From Pseudomonadota bacterium (GTDB taxonomy: Bacteria > Pseudomonadota > Alphaproteobacteria > Acetobacterales > Acetobacteraceae), in the NCBI GenBank assembly GCA_021818505.1, contig JAKADX010000012.1, positions 1 through 64,000 on the forward strand: DNA of 64,000 nt, written 5' to 3'. A model generated the notes under the pieces. That model did no database searches. It was given only the letters and a program-made list of their open reading frames with translations, and had not been told where the DNA came from. The translations under genes were made by a program, and so were the position numbers. Below, piece after piece: positions 55,388 through 63,842 of the stretch. Position 1 is the first letter of the stretch; each line of letters starts with the position of its first letter.

Positions 55388-56017
55388 ATGTGGTCCGAAC
55401 ACACGATTCTGCATCTCGTCGAGCGTTACGGCCCCGGCCTGGTCGGGGCATTCGCGGCGCTGGAGGCGACCGGGGTGCCGCTGCCGGCGGAGACCATCCT
55501 GGTCGCGACCGCGGTCTATGCCGGCACCAGCGGCAGGCTTTCGATCGCGGCCGTGGTCGCCGCCGCGGCGGCCGGCGCGATCCTGGGCGACAATATCGGC
55601 TACGCGATCGGCCGCACGCTCGGCTATCGCGCGCTGCACCGCTGGGGCGGCGCTTTTGGGCTCACCGATGCGCGGCTGACGCTCGGGCGCTACCTGTTCC
55701 GCCGGCACGGCGCGAAAGTGGTGTTCGCTGGGCGCTTCGTCGCGCTGCTGCGCACCTTCGTGTCGCTGCTGGCCGGCGCCAACCGCATGGAATGGCCGCA
55801 TTTCCTGGCCAGCAACGCCGCCGGCGGCATCCTCTGGGCTTCGGCCTACGGCTTCGGCGCCTATGCGCTCGGCAACGAGGTGAAGCGCATCAGCGGCCCG
55901 GCCGCGACCGTGCTCGGGATCGCTGCGGTCATCGCCGTGGTGGTCGGCGTCTTCTACCTCCGCCGCCACGAAGCCGAGCTGATCGCGCAATCACAGCGGG
56001 CCATGGCCGAGGACTGA
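55388..56017 (+). CDS. DedA family membrane protein
   Basis: A 209-residue DedA/SNARE-associated protein. GAFAALEATGVPLPAETILV at the start, GDNIGYAIGRTLGYRAL in the middle, and FVALLRTFVSLLAGANRMEW with the two conserved arginines (one in the preceding FAGRF, one in LLRTF) are characteristic. DedA proteins help translocate undecaprenyl phosphate or phospholipids and affect resistance to cationic agents. AAGGAGGGCG precedes the ATG. Confidence 0.92.
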   Translation: MWSEHTILHLVERYGPGLVGAFAALEATGVPLPAETILVATAVYAGTSGRLSIAAVVAAAAAGAILGDNIGYAIGRTLGYRALHRWGGAFGLTDARLTLGRYLFRRHGAKVVFAGRFVALLRTFVSLLAGANRMEWPHFLASNAAGGILWASAYGFGAYALGNEVKRISGPAATVLGIAAVIAVVVGVFYLRRHEAELIAQSQRAMAED

Positions 56018-56021
56018 TCCG

Positions 56022-56462
56022 TCACGCGACACGCAGCAGCCGCGGGTCGAAGTGGAATGGCTCGACGGCGGCGATCCGCGCCGCCCGCGCCGCCGGGTGC
56101 AATGGGTCGAGCAGCAGGTTCATTGCCTGCGGCACGATCACCGAGGGGACGCGCAGCAAGGGCACCGCGCGGCGGGCGAGCCATGCGTCGCCGACCTCGC
56201 GCGGATCGGCCAGACCCGCCGGCCCAGCGTGTTCGGGCGGCGGATCGTCGGGCAGGTCGGCGCGCAGCATCACGTAATCGTCGGGCAGCGTCTCCGGGGT
56301 AAGGTCGAGATGCACGAGCACCTCGACCAACGCCAGCGCGGGGTGTTCGGCCAGATAGACGACCGGCCGGCCGGGACTGTTCCACCGCCCGCCGAACTGC
56401 CGCGCTCCGTCGCCGTCCAGGGTCGCATACGGCGCCCGGCACAGACGCCAGGCCTCGATCAA
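56022..56462 (-). CDS. RES-domain toxin (NAD-degrading type)
   Basis: A 146-residue RES protein. The conserved Arg is in WRLCR (Arg6). GGRWNSPGRPVVYLAEH follows at 24-40, and the conserved Glu is in ALALVEVLVHL (Glu47). RES toxins resemble ADP-ribosyltransferases and deplete NAD+. It overlaps the antitoxin gene by 4 bases (ATGA), antitoxin first. The key residues are intact, so the toxin looks functional. Its end is 5 bases from the convergent DedA stop. Confidence 0.9.
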   Translation of the reverse strand: MIEAWRLCRAPYATLDGDGARQFGGRWNSPGRPVVYLAEHPALALVEVLVHLDLTPETLPDDYVMLRADLPDDPPPEHAGPAGLADPREVGDAWLARRAVPLLRVPSVIVPQAMNLLLDPLHPAARAARIAAVEPFHFDPRLLRVA

Positions 56463-56869
56463 GCGGCGATGCCGTGGTCGATCCAGCCAAGCACGCGCCC
56501 GACCCGCTGCGCGCCGAGATCGGTGTCGAGCAGATCCAGTGGCGCCGCCCCGTCCAGCACGCGCGTCGGCCGCCGCAGCCAGCGTGCCGCCTTCTCCATG
56601 CCACCGAACGTGTCGCGGGCCTGGGCGATCACGCGCAGCAGGCGCATCAGCCGGTCGGACTGCTCCGGCGACAGGCGGCCCAGGCCGCGCCGATGCGCCA
56701 GCGTCTTGCGGGACACCGCCAGCCGGTCGAGTTCGGCCGCGCTGACCAGCCCCTCCGCCACCACCTCATCGACCAGCGAGACCGGCAGCCCGGCCCGCAC
56801 CGCCGCCGCCAGCCGCGCCGCCCCGGCATCCTCGCGCACTTCGTCGAGCAATTTCAGTGCGGCGCTCAT
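56459..56869 (-). CDS. Xre/MbcA/ParS-type antitoxin (DUF2384)
   Basis: A 136-residue antitoxin. The N-terminal Xre-like domain (ELDRLAVSRKTLAHRRGLGRLSPEQSDRL) covers residues 47-75. The C-terminal toxin-binding domain follows: FGGMEKAARWLRRPTRVLDG and PLDLLDTDLGAQRVGRVL, the DUF2384 signature. It neutralises the RES toxin and should repress its own operon. The start overlaps the stop of the upstream deoxyribosyltransferase gene by 4 bases. Confidence 0.9.
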   Translation of the reverse strand: MSAALKLLDEVREDAGAARLAAAVRAGLPVSLVDEVVAEGLVSAAELDRLAVSRKTLAHRRGLGRLSPEQSDRLMRLLRVIAQARDTFGGMEKAARWLRRPTRVLDGAAPLDLLDTDLGAQRVGRVLGWIDHGIAA

Positions 56870-57486
56870 GGTCCCTCTTCGGCGATATGCACGTCGCTCA
56901 CGGAGATATCGCCCTCCCCGCCCCGCGTTGCAAGCACGGCAGCGGCGCGGACGACGCAGCGTTCGAACAGGCCGAGATCGGTCCAGCGCCGCTCTGGTGG
57001 CAGGTCGTCCACCTCCAGCGTGCCGCCCGAGGCCAGCACCGCGCCGTCGATCATCAGGTTGTCGTTGCAGCCGAACGACTCCACCGTCAGTTCCTCAGCG
57101 TCGCGCCACACGCTCCCGTCCCGGTGCGTCGGGTACAGCCGGCGCGTGCGGTCCGCGAACGGCTCGGCGGTGGCCGACCAGCCGAACACCGGGCGGCCGA
57201 GCGCGCGCATGAAGCCGAGTTCGAACACCGTGCCGACATCGGCACTCGGGCCGCGGAACGGGGTGAGGTTGGCGATCAGCGCGTCGCAGGCGCGGATATG
57301 TGCCTCGTTGCAGAGCGCGATGCGCCGCCACTCCGGCAGTCCCGCCCAGGAGGCGGGCTGGACGGCCGGCACGTCGAGCGGAAACACGCCGGTCAGGCCG
57401 TGGCGGGCGCAGATCGCCTTCAGCGCCACGCCGCGGGCGACCGGGTCGGGGAGGAAGACGTCAGGGCCGGCGAGATAGACGCGCAT
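56866..57486 (-). CDS. nucleoside 2-deoxyribosyltransferase family protein
   Basis: A 206-residue enzyme of the NDT fold. VYLAGPDVFLPDP at the start, IALCNEAHIRACDALIANLTPFRGP with the Asp/Asn site, and DVGTVFELGFMRALGRPVF with the catalytic Glu at 89 are clear. NDTs cut or exchange the base of nucleosides or nucleotides. It is the first gene of an overlapping three-gene unit with an Xre antitoxin and an NAD-depleting RES toxin, which suggests a shared role in nucleotide stress or defence. The ATG at 57486 (MRVYLAGPD) is chosen over 57504 because the family starts here. Confidence 0.88.
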   Translation of the reverse strand: MRVYLAGPDVFLPDPVARGVALKAICARHGLTGVFPLDVPAVQPASWAGLPEWRRIALCNEAHIRACDALIANLTPFRGPSADVGTVFELGFMRALGRPVFGWSATAEPFADRTRRLYPTHRDGSVWRDAEELTVESFGCNDNLMIDGAVLASGGTLEVDDLPPERRWTDLGLFERCVVRAAAVLATRGGEGDISVSDVHIAEEGP

Positions 57487-57608
57487 GACGCAACCCTGCC
57501 CCATTCCGCCGGGAGGATGGAAGCCGGCCCCGGCGGCCAGCCTCGGCTTGATGCGGCGCAGCAGAGGTGACAGAACGCCCCCGGCGCGCTGTTGGGCAAG
57601 AGGACGGC

Positions 57609-58823
57609 ATGGCGAAGATCAAGGTGGCGACCCCGCTCGTGGAACTCGACGGGGATGAGATGACCCGGATCATCTGGGGCTTCATCAAGGAAAAGCTGAT
57701 CCTGCCGTATCTCGATGTCGATCTGAAGTATTACGACCTCGGCATCGAGCATCGCGACGCCACCGACGACCAGGTGACGGTCGATGCCGCCTACGCGATC
57801 AAGCAGTATGGCGTCGGCGTCAAGTGCGCCACCATCACGCCAGACGAGGCGCGCGTCGAGGAATTCAAGCTCAAGAAGATGTGGCGCAGCCCCAACGGCA
57901 CCATCCGCAACATCCTCGACGGCACCATCTTCCGCGAGCCGATCATCTGCCGCAACGTGCCCCGCCTGGTGCCGCACTGGTCGCAGCCGATCGTGATCGG
58001 CCGCCACGCCTACGGCGATGTCTATCGCGCCGCCGAGACCAAGATCCCCGGCCCCGGCCGAGTCACCCTGACCTATGCGCCGGCCGACGGCAGCAAGCCG
58101 ACGGTGCTCGAAGTCCACGACTTCAAGGGTCCCGGTGTCACACTCGGGATGCACAACACCCGCGCCTCGATCGAGGGATTCGCGCGCGCCAGCTTCAACT
58201 ATGGCCTTGCGCGGAAATATCCCGTGTATCTCTCAACCAAGAACACGATCCTGAAAGCCTATGACGGCATGTTCAAGGACGTGTTCGCCGAGATCTTCGC
58301 CGCCGAGTTCAAGACGGCGTTCGACGCGCAGGGCCTGACCTACGAGCACCGCTTGATCGACGACATGGTGGCCTGCGCGCTGAAATGGAGCGGCGGCTAT
58401 GTCTGGGCCTGCAAGAACTATGACGGCGACGTGCAGAGCGACATCGTGGCACAGGGCTTCGGCTCGCTCGGGCTGATGACCAGCGTACTGATGTCGCCCG
58501 ACGGCCGCACGGTTGAGAGCGAGGCAGCGCACGGCACGGTGACGCGCCACTACCGCGACCATCAGAAAGGGCGCGAGACCAGCACCAACCCAATCGCCTC
58601 GATCTTCGCATGGACGCGCGGGCTGGCCTATCGTGGGCGGTTCGACAACACGCCGGACGTGACGCGCTTCGCCGAGACGCTTGAGCGGGTGTGCGTGGAG
58701 ACCGTCGAGTCGGGGCACATGACGAAGGACCTGGCCCTGCTCATCAGCAAGGACCAGCCCTGGCTGAACACCCAGGCGTTCCTGGCCAAGATCGACGAGA
58801 ACCTGCGCGCGGCGATGGCCTGA
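57609..58823 (+). CDS. icd: NADP-dependent isocitrate dehydrogenase
   Basis: A 404-residue enzyme of the eukaryotic-type (class II) homodimeric IDH, giving 2-oxoglutarate, CO2 and NADPH in the TCA cycle. [40 protein letters not shown] (substrate loop), YKDVFAEIF-like [28 protein letters not shown] and [24 protein letters not shown] (NADP loop) are present. ATG 57609 follows AAGAGGACGGC. It is divergent from the deoxyribosyltransferase unit. Confidence 0.96.
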   Translation: MAKIKVATPLVELDGDEMTRIIWGFIKEKLILPYLDVDLKYYDLGIEHRDATDDQVTVDAAYAIKQYGVGVKCATITPDEARVEEFKLKKMWRSPNGTIRNILDGTIFREPIICRNVPRLVPHWSQPIVIGRHAYGDVYRAAETKIPGPGRVTLTYAPADGSKPTVLEVHDFKGPGVTLGMHNTRASIEGFARASFNYGLARKYPVYLSTKNTILKAYDGMFKDVFAEIFAAEFKTAFDAQGLTYEHRLIDDMVACALKWSGGYVWACKNYDGDVQSDIVAQGFGSLGLMTSVLMSPDGRTVESEAAHGTVTRHYRDHQKGRETSTNPIASIFAWTRGLAYRGRFDNTPDVTRFAETLERVCVETVESGHMTKDLALLISKDQPWLNTQAFLAKIDENLRAAMA

Positions 58824-58841
58824 TCCATCCGCGCGGCGCGG

Positions 58842-59288
58842 ATGCGTGCCGTGATGCTCGCCGCCGCGCTGCTGGCCATGCTTGTGACCCCGAGCGCGGC
58901 GCAGTCGGTCGAGGACGCTGCGCCCGCGATGCCGCCCCTGCCCGATGCGCCGCCGGCCCCGCCCAGGCTCGCACCGGCGGTAGGCAGCCCGGGGACGCTG
59001 CTGCTGCGCGGCGACGGCGTGACTGATGCGCTGGACTGCACCGGGCGCAACGTGATGATCGAGGGCAACGGCGCCAGCTACACGCTGCGCGGCGGTTGCC
59101 GCTCGGTCACCGTGCAGGGGCGCGACAACACCGTGGAGGTTGAATTGGAGCCGGGCGGCCGCATCGCCATCGCGGGCGACGGCGACACGGTGCGCTACGC
59201 GCCGACCCAACCCGGGCCGCCGCCGGTGATTTCGGTGACCGGCGCGGCCAGCCGCGTGCTGGCACGGGACAGCGGCCAGGCCCGATAG
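58842..59288 (+). CDS. DUF3060 secreted protein
   Basis: A 148-residue protein with a signal peptide (MRAVMLAAALLAMLVTPSAAQ), a Pro-rich linker and one DUF3060 domain of short beta repeats (VTDALDCTGRNVMIEGNG, then YTLRGGCRSVTVQGRDNTVE and GGRIAIAGDGDTVRY). It is predicted to be a small beta-solenoid in the periplasm or outer envelope, function unknown. It begins 18 bases behind icd and may be cotranscribed. Confidence 0.85.
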   Translation: MRAVMLAAALLAMLVTPSAAQSVEDAAPAMPPLPDAPPAPPRLAPAVGSPGTLLLRGDGVTDALDCTGRNVMIEGNGASYTLRGGCRSVTVQGRDNTVEVELEPGGRIAIAGDGDTVRYAPTQPGPPPVISVTGAASRVLARDSGQAR

Positions 59289-59352
59289 CTGGCCGTTGCG
59301 CGGCCACGGGCGCGCGCCTAACTCGGCAACGCGGAGTGCGGGAGGGCGGACG

Positions 59353-60195
59353 ATGGACGAGGCAGCAATCGGCCGGCGGGGCATCGTGATGACCGGCCTG
59401 ATCGCCGGGCTGACGCTGGCGACCACGCGAGTCGAGGCGCAGGTGATCCACACCGACGCCACCGGGCTGGTGACCGGCGAAATCCGACTTCCGGTCGCCG
59501 ACGGCGCGATCCCCGCCTATTACGCGCGCCCCGAGGGCGCCGGGCCGTTTCCGATCGTGCTGGTGATCGAGGAGATTTTCGGCGTCCACGAATACATCCG
59601 CGACGTGTGCCGCCGGCTGGCGCATCAGGGCTATCTGGCGGTGGCGCCCGAACTCTACGCGCGCATCGCCGATCTTTCAAAGATGTCCGATGTGCGCAGG
59701 ATCATCCAGGACGTGATCATGAAGGCACCGGACGCGCAGGTGCTCTCCGACCTCGATGCCGCCGCCGCCTGGGCGGCGGCGCATGGCGGAGACGCGGCGC
59801 GCCTGGCGGTCACCGGGTTCTGCCGCGGCGGGCGCGATGTCTGGCTGTATGCCGCGCACAATCCGGCGCTGCGTGCGGCGGTCGCGTGGTACGGCCCGAT
59901 CGCCGGTGCCACCAACGCGATTCAGCCGCGCACCGCGGGGGATGTCGCCGCCGAGCTGAAATGCCCGCTGCTGGGCCTCTATGGCGGGCAGGACCAGAGC
60001 ATCAAGGTGGCGGACGTGGAGGCGGCGGCGGCGCGGGCGCGCGCGGCGGGACGCGACGTGCAGATCGTCGTCTATCCAGACGCGCCGCATGGATTCCACG
60101 CCGACTACCGCCCGAGCTATCGCGCGGCGGACGCGAAGGACGGGTGGCGGCGGATGCTGGCGTTCTTCGCCGCGGACGGCGTCGCGGGCGGGTGA
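59353..60195 (+). CDS. dienelactone hydrolase family protein, exported
   Basis: A 280-residue alpha/beta hydrolase. The nucleophile is the Cys of VTGFCRGGRDVWLYAA, in the position of dienelactone hydrolase. IEEIFGVHEYIRDVCRRLA gives the Glu-containing loop, LYGGQDQSIKVADVEA the Asp, and YPDAPHGFHADYRPSY the His. The leader IGRRGIVMTGLIAGLTLATT has an Arg pair typical of Tat export. Many exported DLHs act on unknown lactones or esters. GGAGGGCGGACG precedes ATG 59353. Confidence 0.9.
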   Translation: MDEAAIGRRGIVMTGLIAGLTLATTRVEAQVIHTDATGLVTGEIRLPVADGAIPAYYARPEGAGPFPIVLVIEEIFGVHEYIRDVCRRLAHQGYLAVAPELYARIADLSKMSDVRRIIQDVIMKAPDAQVLSDLDAAAAWAAAHGGDAARLAVTGFCRGGRDVWLYAAHNPALRAAVAWYGPIAGATNAIQPRTAGDVAAELKCPLLGLYGGQDQSIKVADVEAAAARARAAGRDVQIVVYPDAPHGFHADYRPSYRAADAKDGWRRMLAFFAADGVAGG

Positions 60196-60228
60196 CACGC
60201 CGGTGGGCCCGCGCCGGCGACGCGGTGC

Positions 60229-61536
60229 TCAGGAACGCCCGTACATCACCGACTGACGCCGCAGCAGTTCGCTGAACACGCGTTCCAGCTCGAACTTGGC
60301 CGCGTCGCGCCGTTCCTCGGCATCGATGAAGAACAGTTGGGCAAGAGCGAGTTGTGCTCGCTTCGTCTCGGACTTGGGGGCTTTCAGGACGGCTTCGCGA
60401 CGACGCATCACATCGCTGTTGCAGCCTCGCGCTTCCATTTCGAGGCCGAGGCGCATGCGCTCCAGCGCACGAATTGCATGGGTCAGGGCTTCCGACGTGC
60501 GCGGCAGTGACGCGAGTGCCGAAGAATACGGCCGCAGCCAGTTCGCACCGGCGTCCTTGCGCTGGCATTGGTACTTGTGCGCCACGGCGTTGACGTGCTT
60601 CGCGAGCAACACATCGTAGGATGGGTCCAATGATTCGTCCCCAATCACATCGACCAGGTCATCGAAGCAGTTCGGGCTCTTGCCGGGATGCCTTGTTGTG
60701 AAGTGCCCAATGTAGTGGTGAACGACTTTGTCGGAAACCACCGCGTGGTTCGCTTTCTGTTCAAGATCGTGATGCGGATGCACGTCGCGTACCGCCTCCG
60801 CGACTTTCGAGTCCTCCTCGATCAGAACGCGGTCTGTTATGTCAACAAGATCAGGACACTTCAAAAATTCCTGCGGCAGAAATTTCTCTGGCGGCACATT
60901 GCTGAGCGTCACGCCGGCCTGCCTGAATACGTGCGCGACCAGCATGGAGCAGAAATACGGCTGTCGGCTCTCCCACTCGGTCAGCGGTTCGGTCGTCTGT
61001 TCGCCTTCCTTCGCGTTCACGCGGCTCGGCACCGCTGGACTGCTGTGCTCCTCGTGCCCTTCGCCGCTCCTGGCACCAGCCGGTTGCTCCGGGACTGCTG
61101 CAGGAACAGCGTCGCCGCTGCCGGGCGTCCTGCCTGGCCCCTGCTCCAGGCCAGCCTTGAATACGTCCCACGCGAAAGGAAAGCCGATCAGTTGCTCGGC
61201 TGCCCAGGCAGCTTTCGCGACCTGCTCGCCGCGATCCTTCTTGTTGTCCCGATCCTTCTCGTTTTCTTTGAGGCGCCGCACGCCCAGCCACTCGCGCTTC
61301 TTACCGGTCCTGTCCATCACGCTGCGGCGGCGCACACCGGTCAGGGCGGCTTCCACCAGCCCGATGCCCGTGTAGATGGCGACGTGGCTGAAATCCATAG
61401 CATAGGCTTCTCTGGTTCTGACGCTGTTCTCGTCGTCGCTCGTGCTGAGCACGATGTCGCCGATCTCGAGTTTCGCGGGATCCAGAACCCAGACGATCCT
61501 GGCGCCAGCTAGAGCGTCGCTTTTGTCAGCGGCCAT
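60229..61536 (-). CDS. permuted papain-like (YiiX/NlpC-P60-type) hydrolase with helical C-terminus
   Basis: A 435-residue cytoplasmic protein. The N-terminal domain has EIGDIVLSTSD, DFSHVAIYTG with the catalytic His51, GLVEAAL with Glu62 and, after a long charged linker, RQPYFCSMLVAHVFRQAGV with Cys196. The order His-Glu-Cys is that of permuted NlpC/P60 enzymes such as YiiX. A disordered Pro/Glu/Ser segment (about 137-188) splits the domain. The last 150 residues are helical and highly charged. GATGGAGGAAACGAC precedes ATG 61536. GC is lower and Lys/Asp more frequent than around. No signal peptide, so a secreted effector or an intracellular lipid/amide hydrolase are both possible. Confidence 0.75.
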   Translation of the reverse strand: MAADKSDALAGARIVWVLDPAKLEIGDIVLSTSDDENSVRTREAYAMDFSHVAIYTGIGLVEAALTGVRRRSVMDRTGKKREWLGVRRLKENEKDRDNKKDRGEQVAKAAWAAEQLIGFPFAWDVFKAGLEQGPGRTPGSGDAVPAAVPEQPAGARSGEGHEEHSSPAVPSRVNAKEGEQTTEPLTEWESRQPYFCSMLVAHVFRQAGVTLSNVPPEKFLPQEFLKCPDLVDITDRVLIEEDSKVAEAVRDVHPHHDLEQKANHAVVSDKVVHHYIGHFTTRHPGKSPNCFDDLVDVIGDESLDPSYDVLLAKHVNAVAHKYQCQRKDAGANWLRPYSSALASLPRTSEALTHAIRALERMRLGLEMEARGCNSDVMRRREAVLKAPKSETKRAQLALAQLFFIDAEERRDAAKFELERVFSELLRRQSVMYGRS

Positions 61537-61625
61537 GTCGTTTCCTCCATCATTCGCTTCCTGGTGGGACGACGGTACGGCGTGGTCTGCGACGACGTGG
61601 AGCGCGCCGGTTGTCGCTGTCGGGA

Positions 61626-62738
61626 TCAGGCTGTTTCCAGGCGCTCGAACAACGCTGCGAGATTGGACACGCCGAGTTTCGCATAGATGCTGCGGCGGTG
61701 CGCGATCGCGGTGTGCTCGCTGATGCCCATGGCGCGCGCCGCGTCGGCGGTGTCGTGGCCGCGCACGACCAGCAGGCAGAACTGCTTTTCGCGGTCGCTC
61801 AGCGGCAACGACTCGATGCGGCGCTGCAAGGCGAGCACGCGTGGCTCGCGCCGTTCGATGGTGATGCCGACAAAGGGCGACACATCTCCTCCATGCGCGC
61901 CGAACCAATAGCCGCGCAGCACGAATTCGCCCCAGGCATTGCGCCGCCGCAGCAGCGGCGGGGCCGCGGGCAGACGGCCGGAGAATGCTGCCGCGAGCGT
62001 GCGGCACAGCCACGCGATTTCGGGCGGATTGTCCAGGCGCATCTGTTCGACCGTGGCCGTGGCCCACCGCGGCACAAGCGCCAACAGCAACAGTCGCCGG
62101 GCCTGTGTGCTCAGATGCTGCATCCTGCCCTTGACGTCGGCGATGATCAGCGCGCGATCCTCTGTATCGACGAAGCTGTCGCCCTGGGGATCAGGACCGG
62201 GTCGCAAACCGTGCGCGACGAAGCCTGACAGGGCTTCAAGGAGCGCGTAGTCGCGGCGGTTGAACGACGGTTCGCGGGCGGTGCGCCACAGGCACAGTGT
62301 TGCCGGGTTCGGACCGCCCCCCAGCATCACGTTGACGCCCTGGATCATTCCAGCCGGGGCCATGATGACGTTGTGGAAGTCGCTGCGCAGCCACTCTGAC
62401 CGCTGCACCTGCGAAAAGCGCTGCATCGCATCGGCCACCGCGGTGCCGTCGTGGCGGCGCACCACCTCGCTGATCCGCGCGATCTCGCGCACCTGCGGCC
62501 CGTGCCCGTAGAACTGGCTCAGATAGCGCTGAGCCACATCGACACAGGGACCTTCCAGGTAGAGGTTGGAAAGCCGGACATGATCATCGAACTGCCACAA
62601 CTGCCGGTTAGAATTAGGAACGAGAAATTGCAACTCCTGCATCAATGCCGGCAGTCCCGACTGACCGACGCCAAGACAGCAAAGCCGTTGCATCCGGCCC
62701 ACTGCGTCGCGCAACTCGGCGTTCCCTGACCGTGCCAT
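61626..62738 (-). CDS. LuxR-family transcriptional regulator (solo)
   Basis: A 370-residue regulator. The C-terminal HTH is clear: LSDREKQFCLLVVRGHDTADAARAMGISEHTAIAHRRSIYAKLGVSNLAALFERL at 310-365. The long N-terminal part does not look like an AHL-binding domain or a receiver and has no P-loop. It may be a GAF/PAS-like sensor. No luxI gene is present. It lies upstream of the papain-like hydrolase gene in the same direction (89-base gap). An AT-rich block at 62798-62830 and an inverted repeat CCGCA-ATAC-TGCGG (62759-62772) precede its start. Confidence 0.88.
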   Translation of the reverse strand: MARSGNAELRDAVGRMQRLCCLGVGQSGLPALMQELQFLVPNSNRQLWQFDDHVRLSNLYLEGPCVDVAQRYLSQFYGHGPQVREIARISEVVRRHDGTAVADAMQRFSQVQRSEWLRSDFHNVIMAPAGMIQGVNVMLGGGPNPATLCLWRTAREPSFNRRDYALLEALSGFVAHGLRPGPDPQGDSFVDTEDRALIIADVKGRMQHLSTQARRLLLLALVPRWATATVEQMRLDNPPEIAWLCRTLAAAFSGRLPAAPPLLRRRNAWGEFVLRGYWFGAHGGDVSPFVGITIERREPRVLALQRRIESLPLSDREKQFCLLVVRGHDTADAARAMGISEHTAIAHRRSIYAKLGVSNLAALFERLETA

Positions 62739-62892
62739 GCGCGACCACCCGGAATGTGCCGCAATACTGCGGAAGATTGCCGGAGTGCGTCACTTTATTC
62801 AAAGAATTAATCAATAAAAGTTAATTTAATGAGCGGACCGTACGAGCTCGGACGTCGCAGCGGCCAGCCGCCGCGACGCCCGTGCAACCGCT

Positions 62893-63258
62893 TCAATCCG
62901 TCGGAACGACGTCGTTTCCGCCATCCAGCACGATCCGGTCGCCAACGCGGCGGATCAGCACCTCGGACGGCTGGGTCCCTGCTGCGTGCGCGACGGACAA
63001 GGTCAATGACTGACCCGGACGCAGGGTCGCCACGAAACGCACCGGCGAGATCTGCGGCGCCTCGGAGACGGTCGCGACCACGCGCAGGCCGTCCGGCTCG
63101 ACCGTGTAGTACACCGAGCCCCAGTCGCTGCCGAGCTGTAGGGTGCCCCCCTGCAACGCAGCCAGTTCGCCGGCGCGCGCGGCACACGGCAGGATGAGGA
63201 TGGCGCCCAGAGCGCAGAAAGCGGCGCGGCGGGCGGTGACGGCTGACACCATGCGCAT
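62893..63258 (-). CDS. small secreted protein of unknown function
   Basis: A 121-residue protein with a signal peptide (RRAAFCALGAILILPCAARA) and a mature beta-rich part of about 90 residues (GGTLQLGSDWGSVYYTVEPDG, then LRVVATVSEAP and PVRFVATLRPGQSLTLSV). Similar small exported proteins occur in Acetobacteraceae and Methylobacteria without known function, as I recall. The start ATG 63258 follows GGAGACAG. The 154 bases before the LuxR gene end contain the AT-rich patch. The 167 bases towards dksA contain nothing recognised. Confidence 0.7.
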   Translation of the reverse strand: MRMVSAVTARRAAFCALGAILILPCAARAGELAALQGGTLQLGSDWGSVYYTVEPDGLRVVATVSEAPQISPVRFVATLRPGQSLTLSVAHAAGTQPSEVLIRRVGDRIVLDGGNDVVPTD

Positions 63259-63425
63259 GAGTCTGTCTCCTTCGGCCAATTGCTGCGAATGAAAGCCGCG
63301 CGGAGGATGCGCGCGCCGCAACCCCATCCGCATCCCCCAAAAAGGGGAGAAAACGCACCAGTACGCTGTTCTCAACTGGCTGCGGGCGATCTCTGGCGCA
63401 GCAACGCGGGGCCGGATGGCCGCGG

Positions 63426-63842
63426 TCAGTCGTCGCGGTGGACGCGCTCCATCCGCTCGTGGCGCTCCTGTGCCTCGATCGAGAGGGTAGCGATCGGCCG
63501 TGCCTCCAGCCGGCGCAAGCCGATCGGCTCGCCAGTTTCCTCGCAGAAGCCGTAGCTGCCGTTCTCGATGCGCAGCAGCGCCTGGTCGATCTTGGCGATC
63601 AGCTTGCGGGCGCGGTCGCGGGTCCGCAATTCCAGCGCCCGGTCGGTCTCAATGCTGGCACGGTCGGTGATGTCGGATTCGTTGATGCCGCCCTCCGACA
63701 GACTGGCCAGCGTACCGTCCGCCTCGCGCAGCAGATCGGTCCGCCAGCGCAGCAGCTTCTGGCGGAAATACTCGATCTGCAACGGGTTCATGAACTCCTC
63801 GGTGTCCGAGGGGCGGTAGTCGGGGGGCAGCGTGACCATCAT
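63426..63842 (-). CDS. dksA: RNA polymerase-binding transcription factor DksA
   Basis: A 138-residue DksA that works with ppGpp on the RNA polymerase secondary channel. The coiled coil runs over LQIEYFRQKLLRWRTDLLREADGTLASL, with the tip Asp pair in ESDITDRAS. The zinc-finger zone is YGFCEETGEPIGLRRLEARPIA. It contains only one cysteine instead of four, as in the usual alphaproteobacterial DksA type. Two tandem ATGs (63842, 63839) are possible starts. Many homologues begin near here. Confidence 0.93.
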   Translation of the reverse strand: MMVTLPPDYRPSDTEEFMNPLQIEYFRQKLLRWRTDLLREADGTLASLSEGGINESDITDRASIETDRALELRTRDRARKLIAKIDQALLRIENGSYGFCEETGEPIGLRRLEARPIATLSIEAQERHERMERVHRDD

